DNA of 64,000 nucleotides from Streptomyces sp. DH24 (GTDB taxonomy: Bacteria; Actinomycetota; Actinomycetes; Streptomycetales; Streptomycetaceae), in contig NZ_JARVKW010000005.1 in NCBI RefSeq assembly GCF_029813775.1, forward strand, positions 62,001 to 126,000, given 5' to 3'. The position numbers were made by a program, and so were the translations under genes. Below are positions 54,014 through 62,360 of the stretch, piece by piece; position 1 is the stretch's first letter; each line of letters starts with the position of its first letter. The notes beneath the pieces were generated by a model, which was not told the DNA's origin, made no database searches, and was given only the letters and a program-made list of their open reading frames with translations.

Positions 54014-54606
54014 TTCGTCACCAGGCATCGCAGTGCTCACGGGCGGTGGCCTCCTCGCCCTGGGCTGGCGCATCCCCGGCATCGTGCAGTTGGTCGTCCT
54101 CGGAGGCGGGGCGATGCTGGTCCCTTCACTTGCCGCCGGTGGATAGCGCGCGCCTGCCGCGTCAGAAATCTCCGTTCGACGAGTCGACGAGTCAACGAGG
54201 ACGGCGTCCGCCCGCACGTCGATGGCCAGGTCCCGGCCCGCCAGTGCGCCGCGTCGCCGCGCGGCATCCGGTCACGGTGGCCCGGCTGGTCGCTCCCGTG
54301 AAGACGGTCACTGGAGCCCTGCTGTCGCGGTACAGAACCGCCTTCGACACCCGGGGACTCCTGCTGGCCGTGCTGGCCGTGCTGGTCACGCCGGCGTCCA
54401 CGACCGACCGGGACGCCGCCCGCATCCCGCTGCCCACGGCAAAGAGGCACTTCCGGTGGCCGGCGCGGGTCTGAGCCGACGGCGGCTACGCCGGCCACCT
54501 CACAGCGGTGTGGGCCAGTCCCGACCGATGGCGCAGGGCAACCATGCAGTCGGCCCACGGGTCACCTGTGTGAACACAGTCCCAACCGAGGGTGAAGAGG
54601 GTCGAC
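54014..54606. other. Intergenic region with a possible membrane-protein remnant
   Basis: In the + frame ending at 54146, about 37 codons read TGGGLLALGWRIPGIVQLVV then LGGGAMLVP, which look like real membrane helices but have no upstream start. Near 54300-54470 another short hydrophobic frame occurs. The rest shows no gene. This may be the residue of a deleted membrane-protein gene; support is weak. Confidence 0.25.
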
Positions 54607-56085
54607 GTGCGTAGAAGACTTCTGGCAGCCACAGCCGTGGCCGTGCTCGCGGCAGGCGGCCTGGCCCTGCCCCTCGCGGCTCCCGCCTCCGCCGTCGGCG
54701 CCACAGCCGACGACTTCAACGGCGACGACTTCAACGGCGACGGCTACAAGGACCTGGTGGTCGCCACTCCCAAGGCCACGGTGAACGGACAGACGCAGGC
54801 GGGGCAGTTGACCGTCCTGTACGGCTCGGCCTCCGGCGTCTCGGCCGGCCGTTCCGCACTGATCAGCCAGTACACCGCGGGAGTTCCGGGCACGGCGGAG
54901 GCGTACGACAAGTTCGGCACGTCCTACGCCACGGGCGACCTCGACGGCGACGGCTACACCGACCTGGCTGTCGGCGTGCCGTCGGAGAAGGCCTCGGCCG
55001 CTCCCGACTTCGGCATCGTCCAGATCCTGTGGGGTGGCTCCAGAGGGCTCGTCAACGGGGCGCTGACCGTGTACGCGGCGTCGGACTCGTCCTCCCGCTA
55101 CCTGTACGGCTCCAACCTCGCGGTCGGCGACTTCGACGGCGACGGCCACGACCAGCTCGCCGTCACCGGCCACTCCGGAATCTCGGTGTTCGACGACGGA
55201 TTCACGCGCAGCACGGCGCCCGCCCGGACCGACCTGTCGACCGGCCCCTCCGGGGCGACCCGGGGGACCGGAGCGATCGTGGCGGGCGACTTCGACGGCA
55301 ACGGCGCCGCCGATCTGGCCGTCTCGGGGGACAACGACTACGAGGACGACGAGCACGGGGAAACGGGCGTGTGGCTCGGCTACTACGCGGGCGGCACCGA
55401 CGGCATGACGTTCACCGACAATCCAGCGAGCGTGCCGCTCACCGCCGCGCACGCACGCGCGGCGGGCGACTTCGACAAGGACGGGTACGACGACCTGGTC
55501 ACCTACGGACAGGGGGCCTCGGGAGCAGGCACCATCGCCGTCCACTACGGGGGCACCGGCGGCATCCCGGGCAGCACGCGCAGTCGGCTGATCGACCAGG
55601 ACACCGCGGGGGTCCCGGGCGCGAACGAGTCGGGCGACGGCTTCGGCGGCTCCGTCTCCGCCGGCGACGTCAACGGCGACGGCTACGCGGATGCGGCAGT
55701 GAGCGCGTCCGCCGAGGCTGTCGGCACCCTCGAGTACGCCGGAGCGGTCTGGCTGCTCAAGGGCTCGGCCTCCGGACTGACCGGCACCGGTGCCCAGTCC
55801 TTCACACAGAACACCACGGGTGTGCCCGGCACCGCCGAGTTCGCGGACCACATGGGATCGGGCCTCCGGCTTCAGGACCTGAACGGCGACGGCCGCGCGG
55901 ACCTCACCGCCGCCGCCCGCGGTGAGGACGTCTTCGACGACGACGTCCACTACTCCGACGGTGCCGACTGGATCCTGCGCGGCAGCGCCTCGGGGCTCAC
56001 GACGTCCGGCGCGGTGTCGTTCAGCGAGAAGGCGTTCGGCCTGACCTACCGCAACAAGTCCTTCGGATCGGTGCTCGGAGGCTGA
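54607..56085 (+). CDS. Secreted FG-GAP repeat protein
   Basis: This 492-residue secreted protein has a signal peptide (VRRRLLAATAVAVLAAGGLA, cut near ASA) and about six to seven FG-GAP/integrin-alpha-like blades. Each blade carries a Ca-binding DxDGDGxxD-type loop: FNGDGYKDL, LDGDGYTDL, FDGDGHDQL, FDGNGAADL, FDKDGYDDL, VNGDGYADA, LNGDGRADL. GTG 54607 is preferred because GAAGAGG lies just upstream; GTG 54592 is an alternative. A beta-propeller of this kind binds ligands or surfaces; no catalytic residues are visible. Confidence 0.87.
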   Translation: MRRRLLAATAVAVLAAGGLALPLAAPASAVGATADDFNGDDFNGDGYKDLVVATPKATVNGQTQAGQLTVLYGSASGVSAGRSALISQYTAGVPGTAEAYDKFGTSYATGDLDGDGYTDLAVGVPSEKASAAPDFGIVQILWGGSRGLVNGALTVYAASDSSSRYLYGSNLAVGDFDGDGHDQLAVTGHSGISVFDDGFTRSTAPARTDLSTGPSGATRGTGAIVAGDFDGNGAADLAVSGDNDYEDDEHGETGVWLGYYAGGTDGMTFTDNPASVPLTAAHARAAGDFDKDGYDDLVTYGQGASGAGTIAVHYGGTGGIPGSTRSRLIDQDTAGVPGANESGDGFGGSVSAGDVNGDGYADAAVSASAEAVGTLEYAGAVWLLKGSASGLTGTGAQSFTQNTTGVPGTAEFADHMGSGLRLQDLNGDGRADLTAAARGEDVFDDDVHYSDGADWILRGSASGLTTSGAVSFSEKAFGLTYRNKSFGSVLGG

Positions 56086-56162
56086 CCGGACGACGGCCGG
56101 GCGGCCGGGGCGGCGAGTGGGCCACCTGCCGCTGAGCTGGGGCTTCGGTACCTGGTTGCGAC

Positions 56163-56191
56163 GGGGCCGACGGTCCGTGACCGTCGGCCCC
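56163..56191. terminator. Bidirectional terminator between the FG-GAP and glutamine synthetase-like genes
   Basis: A perfect 12-bp stem (GGGGCCGACGGT/ACCGTCGGCCCC) with loop CCGTG lies between two convergent genes. Confidence 0.8.
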
Positions 56192-56230
56192 ATTCGCTGA
56201 ATCAGCGGGAAACCCCGCCCTGACCTGCGC

Positions 56231-57592
56231 TTACAGCACCGGCAGGTTCTTGCGCAGCTCGAAGGCGGTCACCTCGGAGCGGTACTCCTCCCACTCCTGC
56301 TTCTTGTTGCGCAGGAAGAAGTCGAAGACGTGCTCGCCGAGCGTTTCTGCGACCAGGTCGCTGCGCTGCATCAGGTCCAGGGCCTCGCCCAGGTTCTGGG
56401 GCAGGGGCTCGATGCCCATCGCGCGGCGTTCCCCGTCGGACAGGGCCCACACGTCGTCCTCGGCGCCCGGCGGGAGCTCGTAGCCCTCCTCGATGCCCTT
56501 CAGGCCGGCGGCCAGCAGGACGGCGTAGGACAGGTACGGGTTGGCGCCGGAGTCCAGGGAGCGGACCTCGACGCGGGCCGAGCCGGTCTTGCCCGGCTTG
56601 TACATCGGCACCCGCACCAGCGCCGAGCGGTTGTTGTGGCCCCAGCAGATGTACGACGGCGCCTCGCCGCCCGCGCCCGCCGTGCGCTCCGTGCCGCCCC
56701 AGATGCGCTTGTACGAGTTGACCCACTGGTTCGTCACCGCGGAGACCTCCGCCGCGTGCCTGAGCAGACCCGCGATGAAGGAGCGGCCGACCTTGGACAG
56801 CTGGTACTCGGCGCCCGACTCGTAGAACGCGTTGCGGTCGCCCTCGAAGAGGGAGAGGTGCGTGTGCATGCCGCTGCCGGGGTGCTCCGAGAACGGCTTC
56901 GGCATGAACGTCGCCTGCACGCCCTGCTCCAGCGCCACCTGCTTCATCACCAGGCGGAACGTCATGATGTTGTCGGCCGTCGACAGCGCGTCCGCGTACC
57001 GCAGGTCGATCTCCTGCTGGCCCGGGGCGCCCTCGTGGTGGGAGAACTCCACCGAGATGCCCATCGACTCCAGCATCGTGATCGCCTGGCGGCGGAAGTC
57101 CATGCCGACGTTCTGCGGGGTGTGGTCGAAGTAGCCCGAGTTGTCGGCCGGGGTCGGGCGGGAGCCGTCGACCGGCTTGTCCTTCAGCAGGAAGAACTCG
57201 ATCTCCGGGTGCGTGTAGAACGTGAAGCCCAGGTCCGAGGCGCGCGCCAGGGCACGCTTGAGGACGTAGCGCGGGTCGGCGAAGGACGGCGAGCCGTCCG
57301 GCATGAGGATGTCGCAGAACATCCGGGCCGTGCCGGGCGCCTCCGCGCGCCAGGGCAGCACCTGGAAGGTGGACGGGTCCGGCTTGGCGATCATGTCGGA
57401 CTCGTACACCCGGGCGAAGCCCTCGATCGCGGAGCCGTCGAAGCCGATGCCCTCGTCGAAGGCCTGCTCCAGCTCGGCGGGGGCCACGGCGACCGACTTG
57501 AGGAAGCCCAGCACGTCCGTGAACCACAGGCGTACGAAACGGATGTCGCGCTCCTCCAACGTACGGAGCACGAACTCCTGCTGCTTGTCCAT
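56231..57592 (-). CDS. glnA2: Glutamine synthetase-like enzyme (GlnA2 type)
   Basis: The 453-residue protein has the glutamine synthetase fold: an N-terminal beta-grasp (RFVRLWFTDVLGFLKSV), then FDGSAIEGFARV, EIEFFLLKD (metal Glu), GSGMHTHLSLF, and PSYICWGHNNRSALVRVP where GlnA has NRSA.IRIP. In Streptomyces this size and its position near nadE match GlnA2, reported as a gamma-glutamylpolyamine synthetase for polyamine use rather than true ammonia assimilation; this is recalled, not checked. ATG 57592 follows GGGAAGCGGAAG. No clear GlnR box was found in the 301-base divergent gap. Confidence 0.85.
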   Translation of the reverse strand: MDKQQEFVLRTLEERDIRFVRLWFTDVLGFLKSVAVAPAELEQAFDEGIGFDGSAIEGFARVYESDMIAKPDPSTFQVLPWRAEAPGTARMFCDILMPDGSPSFADPRYVLKRALARASDLGFTFYTHPEIEFFLLKDKPVDGSRPTPADNSGYFDHTPQNVGMDFRRQAITMLESMGISVEFSHHEGAPGQQEIDLRYADALSTADNIMTFRLVMKQVALEQGVQATFMPKPFSEHPGSGMHTHLSLFEGDRNAFYESGAEYQLSKVGRSFIAGLLRHAAEVSAVTNQWVNSYKRIWGGTERTAGAGGEAPSYICWGHNNRSALVRVPMYKPGKTGSARVEVRSLDSGANPYLSYAVLLAAGLKGIEEGYELPPGAEDDVWALSDGERRAMGIEPLPQNLGEALDLMQRSDLVAETLGEHVFDFFLRNKKQEWEEYRSEVTAFELRKNLPVL

Positions 57593-57893
57593 CTTCCGCT
57601 TCCCATCCTTGCTGGTCAGGCCGCCTGTCTCCGGTACCGCGGGAGGCGGTCGGGCACCTGAGCATCCCACCACAACACCATTTCATGCGCGTTGCGGACC
57701 CTGATCGGGCGGCCGACCCCGGTCTTAACGCCTGGCGTACGGCGGGTTACCGCTCTGCCGCCCATCTTGCCTGCTGCCTGCTGTGCGCGTAACGGCGGGA
57801 CGGACGGAACCCGGTTCGCGGTCTCGGCTGTTTCTTCGCATCCCAGTACGATCAGCGGGCCTCGTCCGTCACCTGCCCCGAAGGACACGAACC

Positions 57894-58607
57894 ATGGGTT
57901 CCGCGAAGAACGGCTCCGGCAAGGCCGGCAAGACCGGCAGCACCGGCAACAACAGCAGCGGCTCCGCCCGTCAGGCCCGGATAGCCGAGATGCGGCGTGC
58001 GGAGCAGGCACGCGACCGGCGCAACCGGGCGCTGACCATCGGCGCCAGTGCCGTGGTCGTCGCCGCCCTCGTCGTGGGCGGCGTGGTGCTGGTGCGGTCG
58101 CAGTCCGACTCCGGCTCGTCCGACAGCGCCTCCGGCGACTCCAAGGGGTCCGGGAAGTTCGTGACCGGCGCGGACGGGGTGAAGGAGTGGAAGGGCAAGC
58201 TGGCCCGCAACCACGTCACCAAGGCCGTGGAGTACCCGACCGAGCCGCCCGTCGGGGGCGACCACAACCAGGTCTGGATGAACTGCAACGGGGACGTCTA
58301 CACCAAGGCGATCAACAACGTGAACGCCGTGCACTCGCTGGAGCACGGGGCCGTGTGGGTGACGTACAACGCGAAGGCAGACAAGGCCGACGTGGACGCG
58401 CTCGCGGCGAAGGTGAAGAAGACGCCGTACTCGCTGATGAGCCCCGTGGAGGGGCAGCAGGACCCGATCATGCTGACGGCGTGGGGGCACCAGCGGACGG
58501 TGAGCGGGGCCGACGACCCTAACGTCGACAAGTTCTTCGAGAAGTTCGTGCAGGGCGCGCAGACGCCGGAGCCGGGGGCCGCCTGTACGGGTGGGCTGCC
58601 GCAGTGA
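57894..58607 (+). CDS. DUF3105 membrane-anchored protein
   Basis: The 237-residue protein has a Gly/Ser-rich start, a basic helix (RIAEMRRAEQARDRRN), one membrane segment (residues 46-67) and an extracellular DUF3105 domain. Marks of the domain are PPVGGDHNQVWMNCNG, HSLEHGAVWVTY and AWGHQ. The paired His and Cys resemble metal ligands. AAGGA precedes the ATG. The stop overlaps the start of the DUF305 gene (GTGA), a pairing often seen in actinobacteria and consistent with copper or metal handling, which is inference. Confidence 0.87.
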   Translation: MGSAKNGSGKAGKTGSTGNNSSGSARQARIAEMRRAEQARDRRNRALTIGASAVVVAALVVGGVVLVRSQSDSGSSDSASGDSKGSGKFVTGADGVKEWKGKLARNHVTKAVEYPTEPPVGGDHNQVWMNCNGDVYTKAINNVNAVHSLEHGAVWVTYNAKADKADVDALAAKVKKTPYSLMSPVEGQQDPIMLTAWGHQRTVSGADDPNVDKFFEKFVQGAQTPEPGAACTGGLPQ

Positions 58608-59230
58608 GGCGCGCCGGCTGGATCGCGGGCGGCGCGGCGGCGGTGCTGGTCGCCGTCGGCGCGGTGACGTTCGCGGTTGCCGGGGACGCCGGGGACGCCG
58701 CGAGCGACGGGGCGGGCGTCGAGGTGCCGGCCGCGTCGTCCGCCGACGCCGGGTTCGCCCGCGACATGGCCGTGCATCACCAGCAGGCCGTGGAGATGTC
58801 GTACATCGTGCGGGACCGTACCGACGACGTGGAGGTGCGGCGGCTCGCGTACGACATCGCGCAGACGCAGGCGAACCAGCGGGGGATGCTGCTGGGTTGG
58901 CTGACCCTGTGGGGGCTGCCGAAGGTGTCGTCGGATCCGCCGATGACCTGGATGGGGATGAGCGGGGCGCCGTCCAAGGGGGACGGGGCGCTGATGCCGG
59001 GGATGGCGACGGACGCGGAACTGGAGCGGCTGGGGGAGCTGCGGGGGCGGGCGGCGGAGGTCTACTACCTGCGGCTGATGACCGAGCACCACAAGGGTGG
59101 GGTGCACATGGCGGAGGGGTGTGCCGCGAAGTGCACGGTCGAGGTGGAGAAGCGGCTGGCGCGGGGGATGGTGGAGGCGCAGGAGTCGGAGATCCGGCTG
59201 ATGGCGGAGATGGTGCGGGAGCGGTCGTAG
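58604..59230 (+). CDS. DUF305 membrane-anchored protein
   Basis: The 208-residue protein starts at GTG 58604 overlapping the upstream stop. It has one N-terminal membrane helix, then a helical DUF305 domain with two HH motifs, ARDMAVHHQQAVEMS (near 50) and MTEHHKGGVHMAEGC (near 165), and Met-rich stretches. The ferritin-like His/Met pattern suggests copper binding outside the cell. It is translationally coupled with the DUF3105 gene. Confidence 0.88.
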   Translation: MRRAGWIAGGAAAVLVAVGAVTFAVAGDAGDAASDGAGVEVPAASSADAGFARDMAVHHQQAVEMSYIVRDRTDDVEVRRLAYDIAQTQANQRGMLLGWLTLWGLPKVSSDPPMTWMGMSGAPSKGDGALMPGMATDAELERLGELRGRAAEVYYLRLMTEHHKGGVHMAEGCAAKCTVEVEKRLARGMVEAQESEIRLMAEMVRERS

Positions 59231-59653
59231 CGTCGTGGCGGTCGTGGCGGTCGTGGCGGTCGGTGGTGGCTGGGCTGGATGTGATGCCTGCGGCGGCCTG
59301 TGCGGGGCGGTGGGTGGCTTGCGTTGCGCCGTCGGTTCGGTGGCGGGTCAGCGCTGCGCTGTGCCTCCGGCGGTTGGCGGGGTGCCTGCGGCGGCCTGTG
59401 CGGGGCCGTGGGTGGCTTGCGTAGCGCCTTGTGCCGGTGGGTGGGTCGGGGCCGCGCCGGGGGGTGTCCGTCCTCGGAACGGCGCGGAATCGGTCACTTG
59501 AAAACGCCCTGGCGTTGACGCGCCAACCGCTGCGGGCGGACACCCCCCGACACGTCCCCTTCCCGCCGTACGCGACTGCGGCCCGGTGATCCGTCCTGTC
59601 CCGCCCATCCCGCGCGGCGGCTGCGGTGGCAGGGCGGCGGCACGCCGCAACCC
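59231..59653. repeat. Repeat-rich intergenic region, first part
   Basis: It contains about three copies of GTCGTGGCG (59232-59262) and two 45-base direct repeats (59286-59330 and 59384-59428, GCCTGCGGCGGCC...TGGCTTGCG). A small hairpin TGGCG-TTGACG-CGCCA lies near 59511. No gene is recognised. Confidence 0.65.
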
Positions 59654-59699
59654 GCGGGCAGTCGTGCCGCTGGGGCGGCACGGGTGGGCGCGGGCGGCA
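59654..59699. repeat. Dispersed hairpin element, copy 2
   Basis: CGTGCCGC-TGGG-GCGGCACG followed by GGTGGGCGCGGGCGGCA nearly repeats the element at 41626-41672. It lies in the DUF305-nadE gap. Confidence 0.6.
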
Positions 59700-59703
59700 A
59701 CCC

Positions 59704-59879
59704 GTCAGCGCCGGGCCGCGCGACCCACCCCCCGTGCACGCCAACGCCGGGCCGCGCGAACCCCTGCGGCAACATCAACGCCGGGTCGCCCGGACCCCCT
59801 GCGGGAACACCGACGCCGGGTCGCCCGGACCCCCGAGGGAACGCCAACGCCGGGTCGCCCGGACCCCCCGCGGGCACCG
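59704..59879. repeat. Five tandem units of 33-38 bases upstream of nadE
   Basis: Units beginning near 59704, 59742, 59776, 59812 and 59845 share (A)ACGCCGGGTCGCCCGGACCC. Each contains the self-complementary GGGTCGCCCGGACCC, so each can fold into a small hairpin. The array ends 75 bases before nadE. Confidence 0.7.
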
Positions 59880-59953
59880 TGAACGCGGGCGGCGCGTTCG
59901 TCGTCACACCCGTCCGCCCCCCATTGCGTCGAAATGACGATTACACTGACCCC

Positions 59954-61708
59954 GTGCCTCAACTACGCCTCGCCCTGAATCAGATCGACTCGCGCGTCGG
60001 CGACCTCGTCGGGAACAGCGAGAGCATCGTCCGCTGGACCCGTCGTTCCGCCGAGCAGGGAGCGCATCTCGTGGCGTTCCCGGAGATGGCGCTGACCGGG
60101 TATCCCGTCGAGGACCTGGCCCTGCGGTCGTCCTTCGTGGAGGCGTCCCGTGCCGCGCTGCGCGCTCTCGCCGTCCGGCTGGCCGACGAGGGGTTCGGTG
60201 GGCTGCCGGTGGTCGTCGGCTACCTCGACCGCTGCGAGACCGCCCAGCCGAAGTACGGTCAGCCCGCCGGCGCCCCGCAGAACGCCGCGGCCGTGCTGTA
60301 CGGCGGCGACGTCGTGCTCACCTTCGCCAAGCACCACCTGCCGAACTACGGCGTCTTCGACGAGTTCCGGTACTTCGTGCCCGGCGACACCCTGCCCGTG
60401 CTGCGGGTGCACGGGGTGGATGTGGCGCTGGCCATCTGCGAGGACCTCTGGCAGGACGGCGGGCGCGTGCCGGCGGCGCGGTCGGCGCGGGCCGGGCTGC
60501 TGCTGTCGGTGAACGCCTCGCCGTACGAGCGGGAGAAGGACGACACCCGGCTGGAGCTCGTCCGCAAGCGGGCCCAGGAGGCCGGCTGCACCACCGCCTA
60601 CCTCGCCATGGTGGGCGGGCAGGACGAGCTGGTCTTCGACGGCGACTCCATCGTCGTGGACGCCGGTGGTGAAGTCCTCGCCCGTTCCCCGCAGTTCGCG
60701 GAGGAATGCCTCGTGCTCGACCTGCGGTTGCCCGCCGCCTCCGCGGACGCCCCCAGCGGCGTCGTGGACGACGGGCTGCGCATCGAGCGGGTCGTGCTGT
60801 CCGAGGAGCCCCTGCCCGCCTACGAGGCCGTGGCGAGCGGGACCTACGCCGCTCGGCTCGACGACGACGAAGAGGTGTACTCCGCCCTGGTCGTCGGGCT
60901 GCGCGCCTACGTCGAGAAGAACGGGTTCCGGTCCGTCCTCGTCGGGCTGTCCGGCGGCATCGACTCGTCCCTCGTCGCCGCCATCGCCTGCGACGCCGTC
61001 GGCGCGGGGAACGTGTACGGCATCTCCATGCCGTCCAAGTACTCCTCCCGGCACTCCCGCGACGACGCCGCCGAGCTCGCGCGCCGGACCGGGCTCAACT
61101 TCCGTACCGTGTCCATCGAGCCGATGTTCGACGCCTACATGGGCGCCCTGGGGCTGACCGGGCTCGCCGAGGAGAACCTCCAGTCCCGGTTGCGCGGGAC
61201 GCTGCTCATGGCCGTCTCCAACCAGGAGGGGCACCTCGTCCTCGCCCCCGGCAACAAGTCCGAGCTGGCGGTGGGGTATTCGACGCTGTACGGCGACTCC
61301 GTGGGCGCCTACGGGCCCATCAAGGACGTCTACAAGACGCTGGTCTTCCGGCTCGCCGAGTGGCGCAACCGGGCCGCCGTCGCACGGGGGCAGACCCCGC
61401 CCATTCCGGAGAACTCCATCACCAAGCCGCCCAGCGCCGAGCTGCGGCCGGGGCAGGTCGACACCGACTCGCTGCCCGACTACCCCGTGCTCGACGCGAT
61501 CCTGGCGCGGTACGTCGACCGGGACCAGGGGGCCGACCGGATCGTCGCCGCCGGGTTCGATCCCGCGCTCGTGACGAAGACGCTGCGCATGGTCGACACC
61601 GCCGAGTACAAGCGGCGCCAGTACCCGCCGGGCACCAAGATCTCCCCCAAGGGGTTCGGCAAGGACCGGCGGCTGCCCATCACCAACCGGTGGCGCGAAA
61701 CCGGCTGA
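59954..61708 (+). CDS. nadE: Glutamine-dependent NAD+ synthetase
   Basis: This 584-residue bifunctional enzyme has an N-terminal nitrilase-type glutaminase with the Glu-Lys-Cys triad in FPEMALTGYPVEDL, FAKHHLPNYGVFDE and LAICEDLWQDGG. Its C-terminal synthetase has the PP-loop VGLSGGIDSSLVA. It converts deamido-NAD to NAD using glutamine-derived ammonia and ATP. GTG 59954 begins the conserved strand PQLRLALNQID. A strong hairpin follows. Confidence 0.94.
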   Translation: MPQLRLALNQIDSRVGDLVGNSESIVRWTRRSAEQGAHLVAFPEMALTGYPVEDLALRSSFVEASRAALRALAVRLADEGFGGLPVVVGYLDRCETAQPKYGQPAGAPQNAAAVLYGGDVVLTFAKHHLPNYGVFDEFRYFVPGDTLPVLRVHGVDVALAICEDLWQDGGRVPAARSARAGLLLSVNASPYEREKDDTRLELVRKRAQEAGCTTAYLAMVGGQDELVFDGDSIVVDAGGEVLARSPQFAEECLVLDLRLPAASADAPSGVVDDGLRIERVVLSEEPLPAYEAVASGTYAARLDDDEEVYSALVVGLRAYVEKNGFRSVLVGLSGGIDSSLVAAIACDAVGAGNVYGISMPSKYSSRHSRDDAAELARRTGLNFRTVSIEPMFDAYMGALGLTGLAEENLQSRLRGTLLMAVSNQEGHLVLAPGNKSELAVGYSTLYGDSVGAYGPIKDVYKTLVFRLAEWRNRAAVARGQTPPIPENSITKPPSAELRPGQVDTDSLPDYPVLDAILARYVDRDQGADRIVAAGFDPALVTKTLRMVDTAEYKRRQYPPGTKISPKGFGKDRRLPITNRWRETG

Positions 61709-61713
61709 GGACC

Positions 61714-61922
61714 TCACCCCTGGCGGGCCTGGGCCACCGGACCGGCCCAGGCCCCGGGGGAGAGGGCCGGTCGGGGGCCCTGGGGGCCTTGGAGTCCCGG
61801 ACACGGACAGCGCCGGTGGTCATGGCTGTTTCCACGCAGTCGTTGCCCTCGCCGCTGCTGCTGTAACTGCTCTTGAACCACGCCAGTGCGGAGGTGCCCG
61901 CGACGGCCGGGCCGTGGGTCAT
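61714..61922 (-). pseudogene. Frameshifted DUF397 gene
   Basis: From ATG 61922 the frame reads a typical DUF397 start: ALAWFKSSYSSSGEGNDCVE then AVRVRDSKAP. After about 61790 the conserved ending continues in another frame, GPRPALSPGAWAGPVAQARQ then a stop at 61714. A one-base change in the G/C-rich run near 61780-61795 explains it. The terminator hairpin of nadE lies in its 3' end. It is a decayed gene unless the base run is a sequencing error. Confidence 0.65.
61725..61754. terminator. Terminator after nadE
   Basis: GGGCCTGGGCC and GGCCCAGGCCC form a perfect 11-bp stem around ACCGGACC, 17 bases past the nadE stop. Confidence 0.75.
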
Positions 61923-62040
61923 GACTCTCCAAGCCTCTGAGCGACCCGCCCGCCCCCAGCACCTCGTCCGCGCGCTGCAGGTGCTCCGGACGGGGAATCC
62001 GCTTGCCGCCCTGGCACGCCCCCGGGTGACCACGCCGTTC
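61917..62040 (-). pseudogene. Remnant of an XRE-family regulator, DUF397 partner
   Basis: The minus-strand frame shows QGGKRIPRPEHLQRADEVLG then AGGSLRGLE, like the segment after the helix-turn-helix of Streptomyces XRE regulators that pair with DUF397 proteins. The helix-turn-helix and the long C-terminal part are missing, and it runs into the DUF397 remnant in a different frame. An internal deletion of an XRE/DUF397 pair is the simplest reading. Confidence 0.5.
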
Positions 62041-62121
62041 CGGCGTGATCCGGAATGGGGCCCTCCATAACTGTGCGGAGCCTTGCCACCTCCGTCGGCG
62101 GCATCCTATGGTGCGCGAACA

Positions 62122-62133
62122 GAAAGCGCTTTC
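62122..62133. promoter_or_regulatory. LacI-type operator palindrome
   Basis: GAAAGCGCTTTC is a perfect 12-bp palindrome with the central CG step typical of LacI/GalR-family operators. It lies 228 bases upstream of the pectate lyase start. Confidence 0.6.
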
Positions 62134-62144
62134 CCGGTGAGGTG

Positions 62145-62158
62145 TGGGAGCGATCCCA
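62145..62158. promoter_or_regulatory. CebR-like operator
   Basis: TGGGAGCGATCCCA differs at one position from TGGGAGCGCTCCCA, the binding site of the cello-oligosaccharide repressor CebR as I recall it. It sits 11 bases after the first palindrome, upstream of the secreted pectate lyase gene. Confidence 0.6.
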
Positions 62159-62360
62159 CCTGTCAACTCGGCGGCTGTCGCCGCTGGTTGGAGCGTCACC
62201 CGCAAGAGCCGTGCGAGCCGCCGCGGTGTCATGGCCCGCCCCTGGGCGGGGTGGCCGTGATGCGGCGGACTGTCATGCCCATGACACTCGGTTGCCCGTG
62301 GCCAAGGGCAGCCCGGCGCGGCGCGCACCACCCGTATCGATGACGAAAGGTGAGGCGAGA

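Noticed and set aside
54046-54474. A 142-codon open frame between the MFS and FG-GAP genes
   Set aside because: It has no ribosome-binding site, mixed low-complexity composition and no domain. Only short membrane-like stretches in two frames are noted as a possible remnant.
57593-57893. GlnR box upstream of the GlnA2-type gene
   Set aside because: GTAAC occurs, but the paired GAAAC spacing of the consensus is not found. The 301-base gap shows no operator I can support.
59704-59879. Tandem repeats as a CRISPR array
   Set aside because: The units are contiguous without unique spacers and no cas genes are present.
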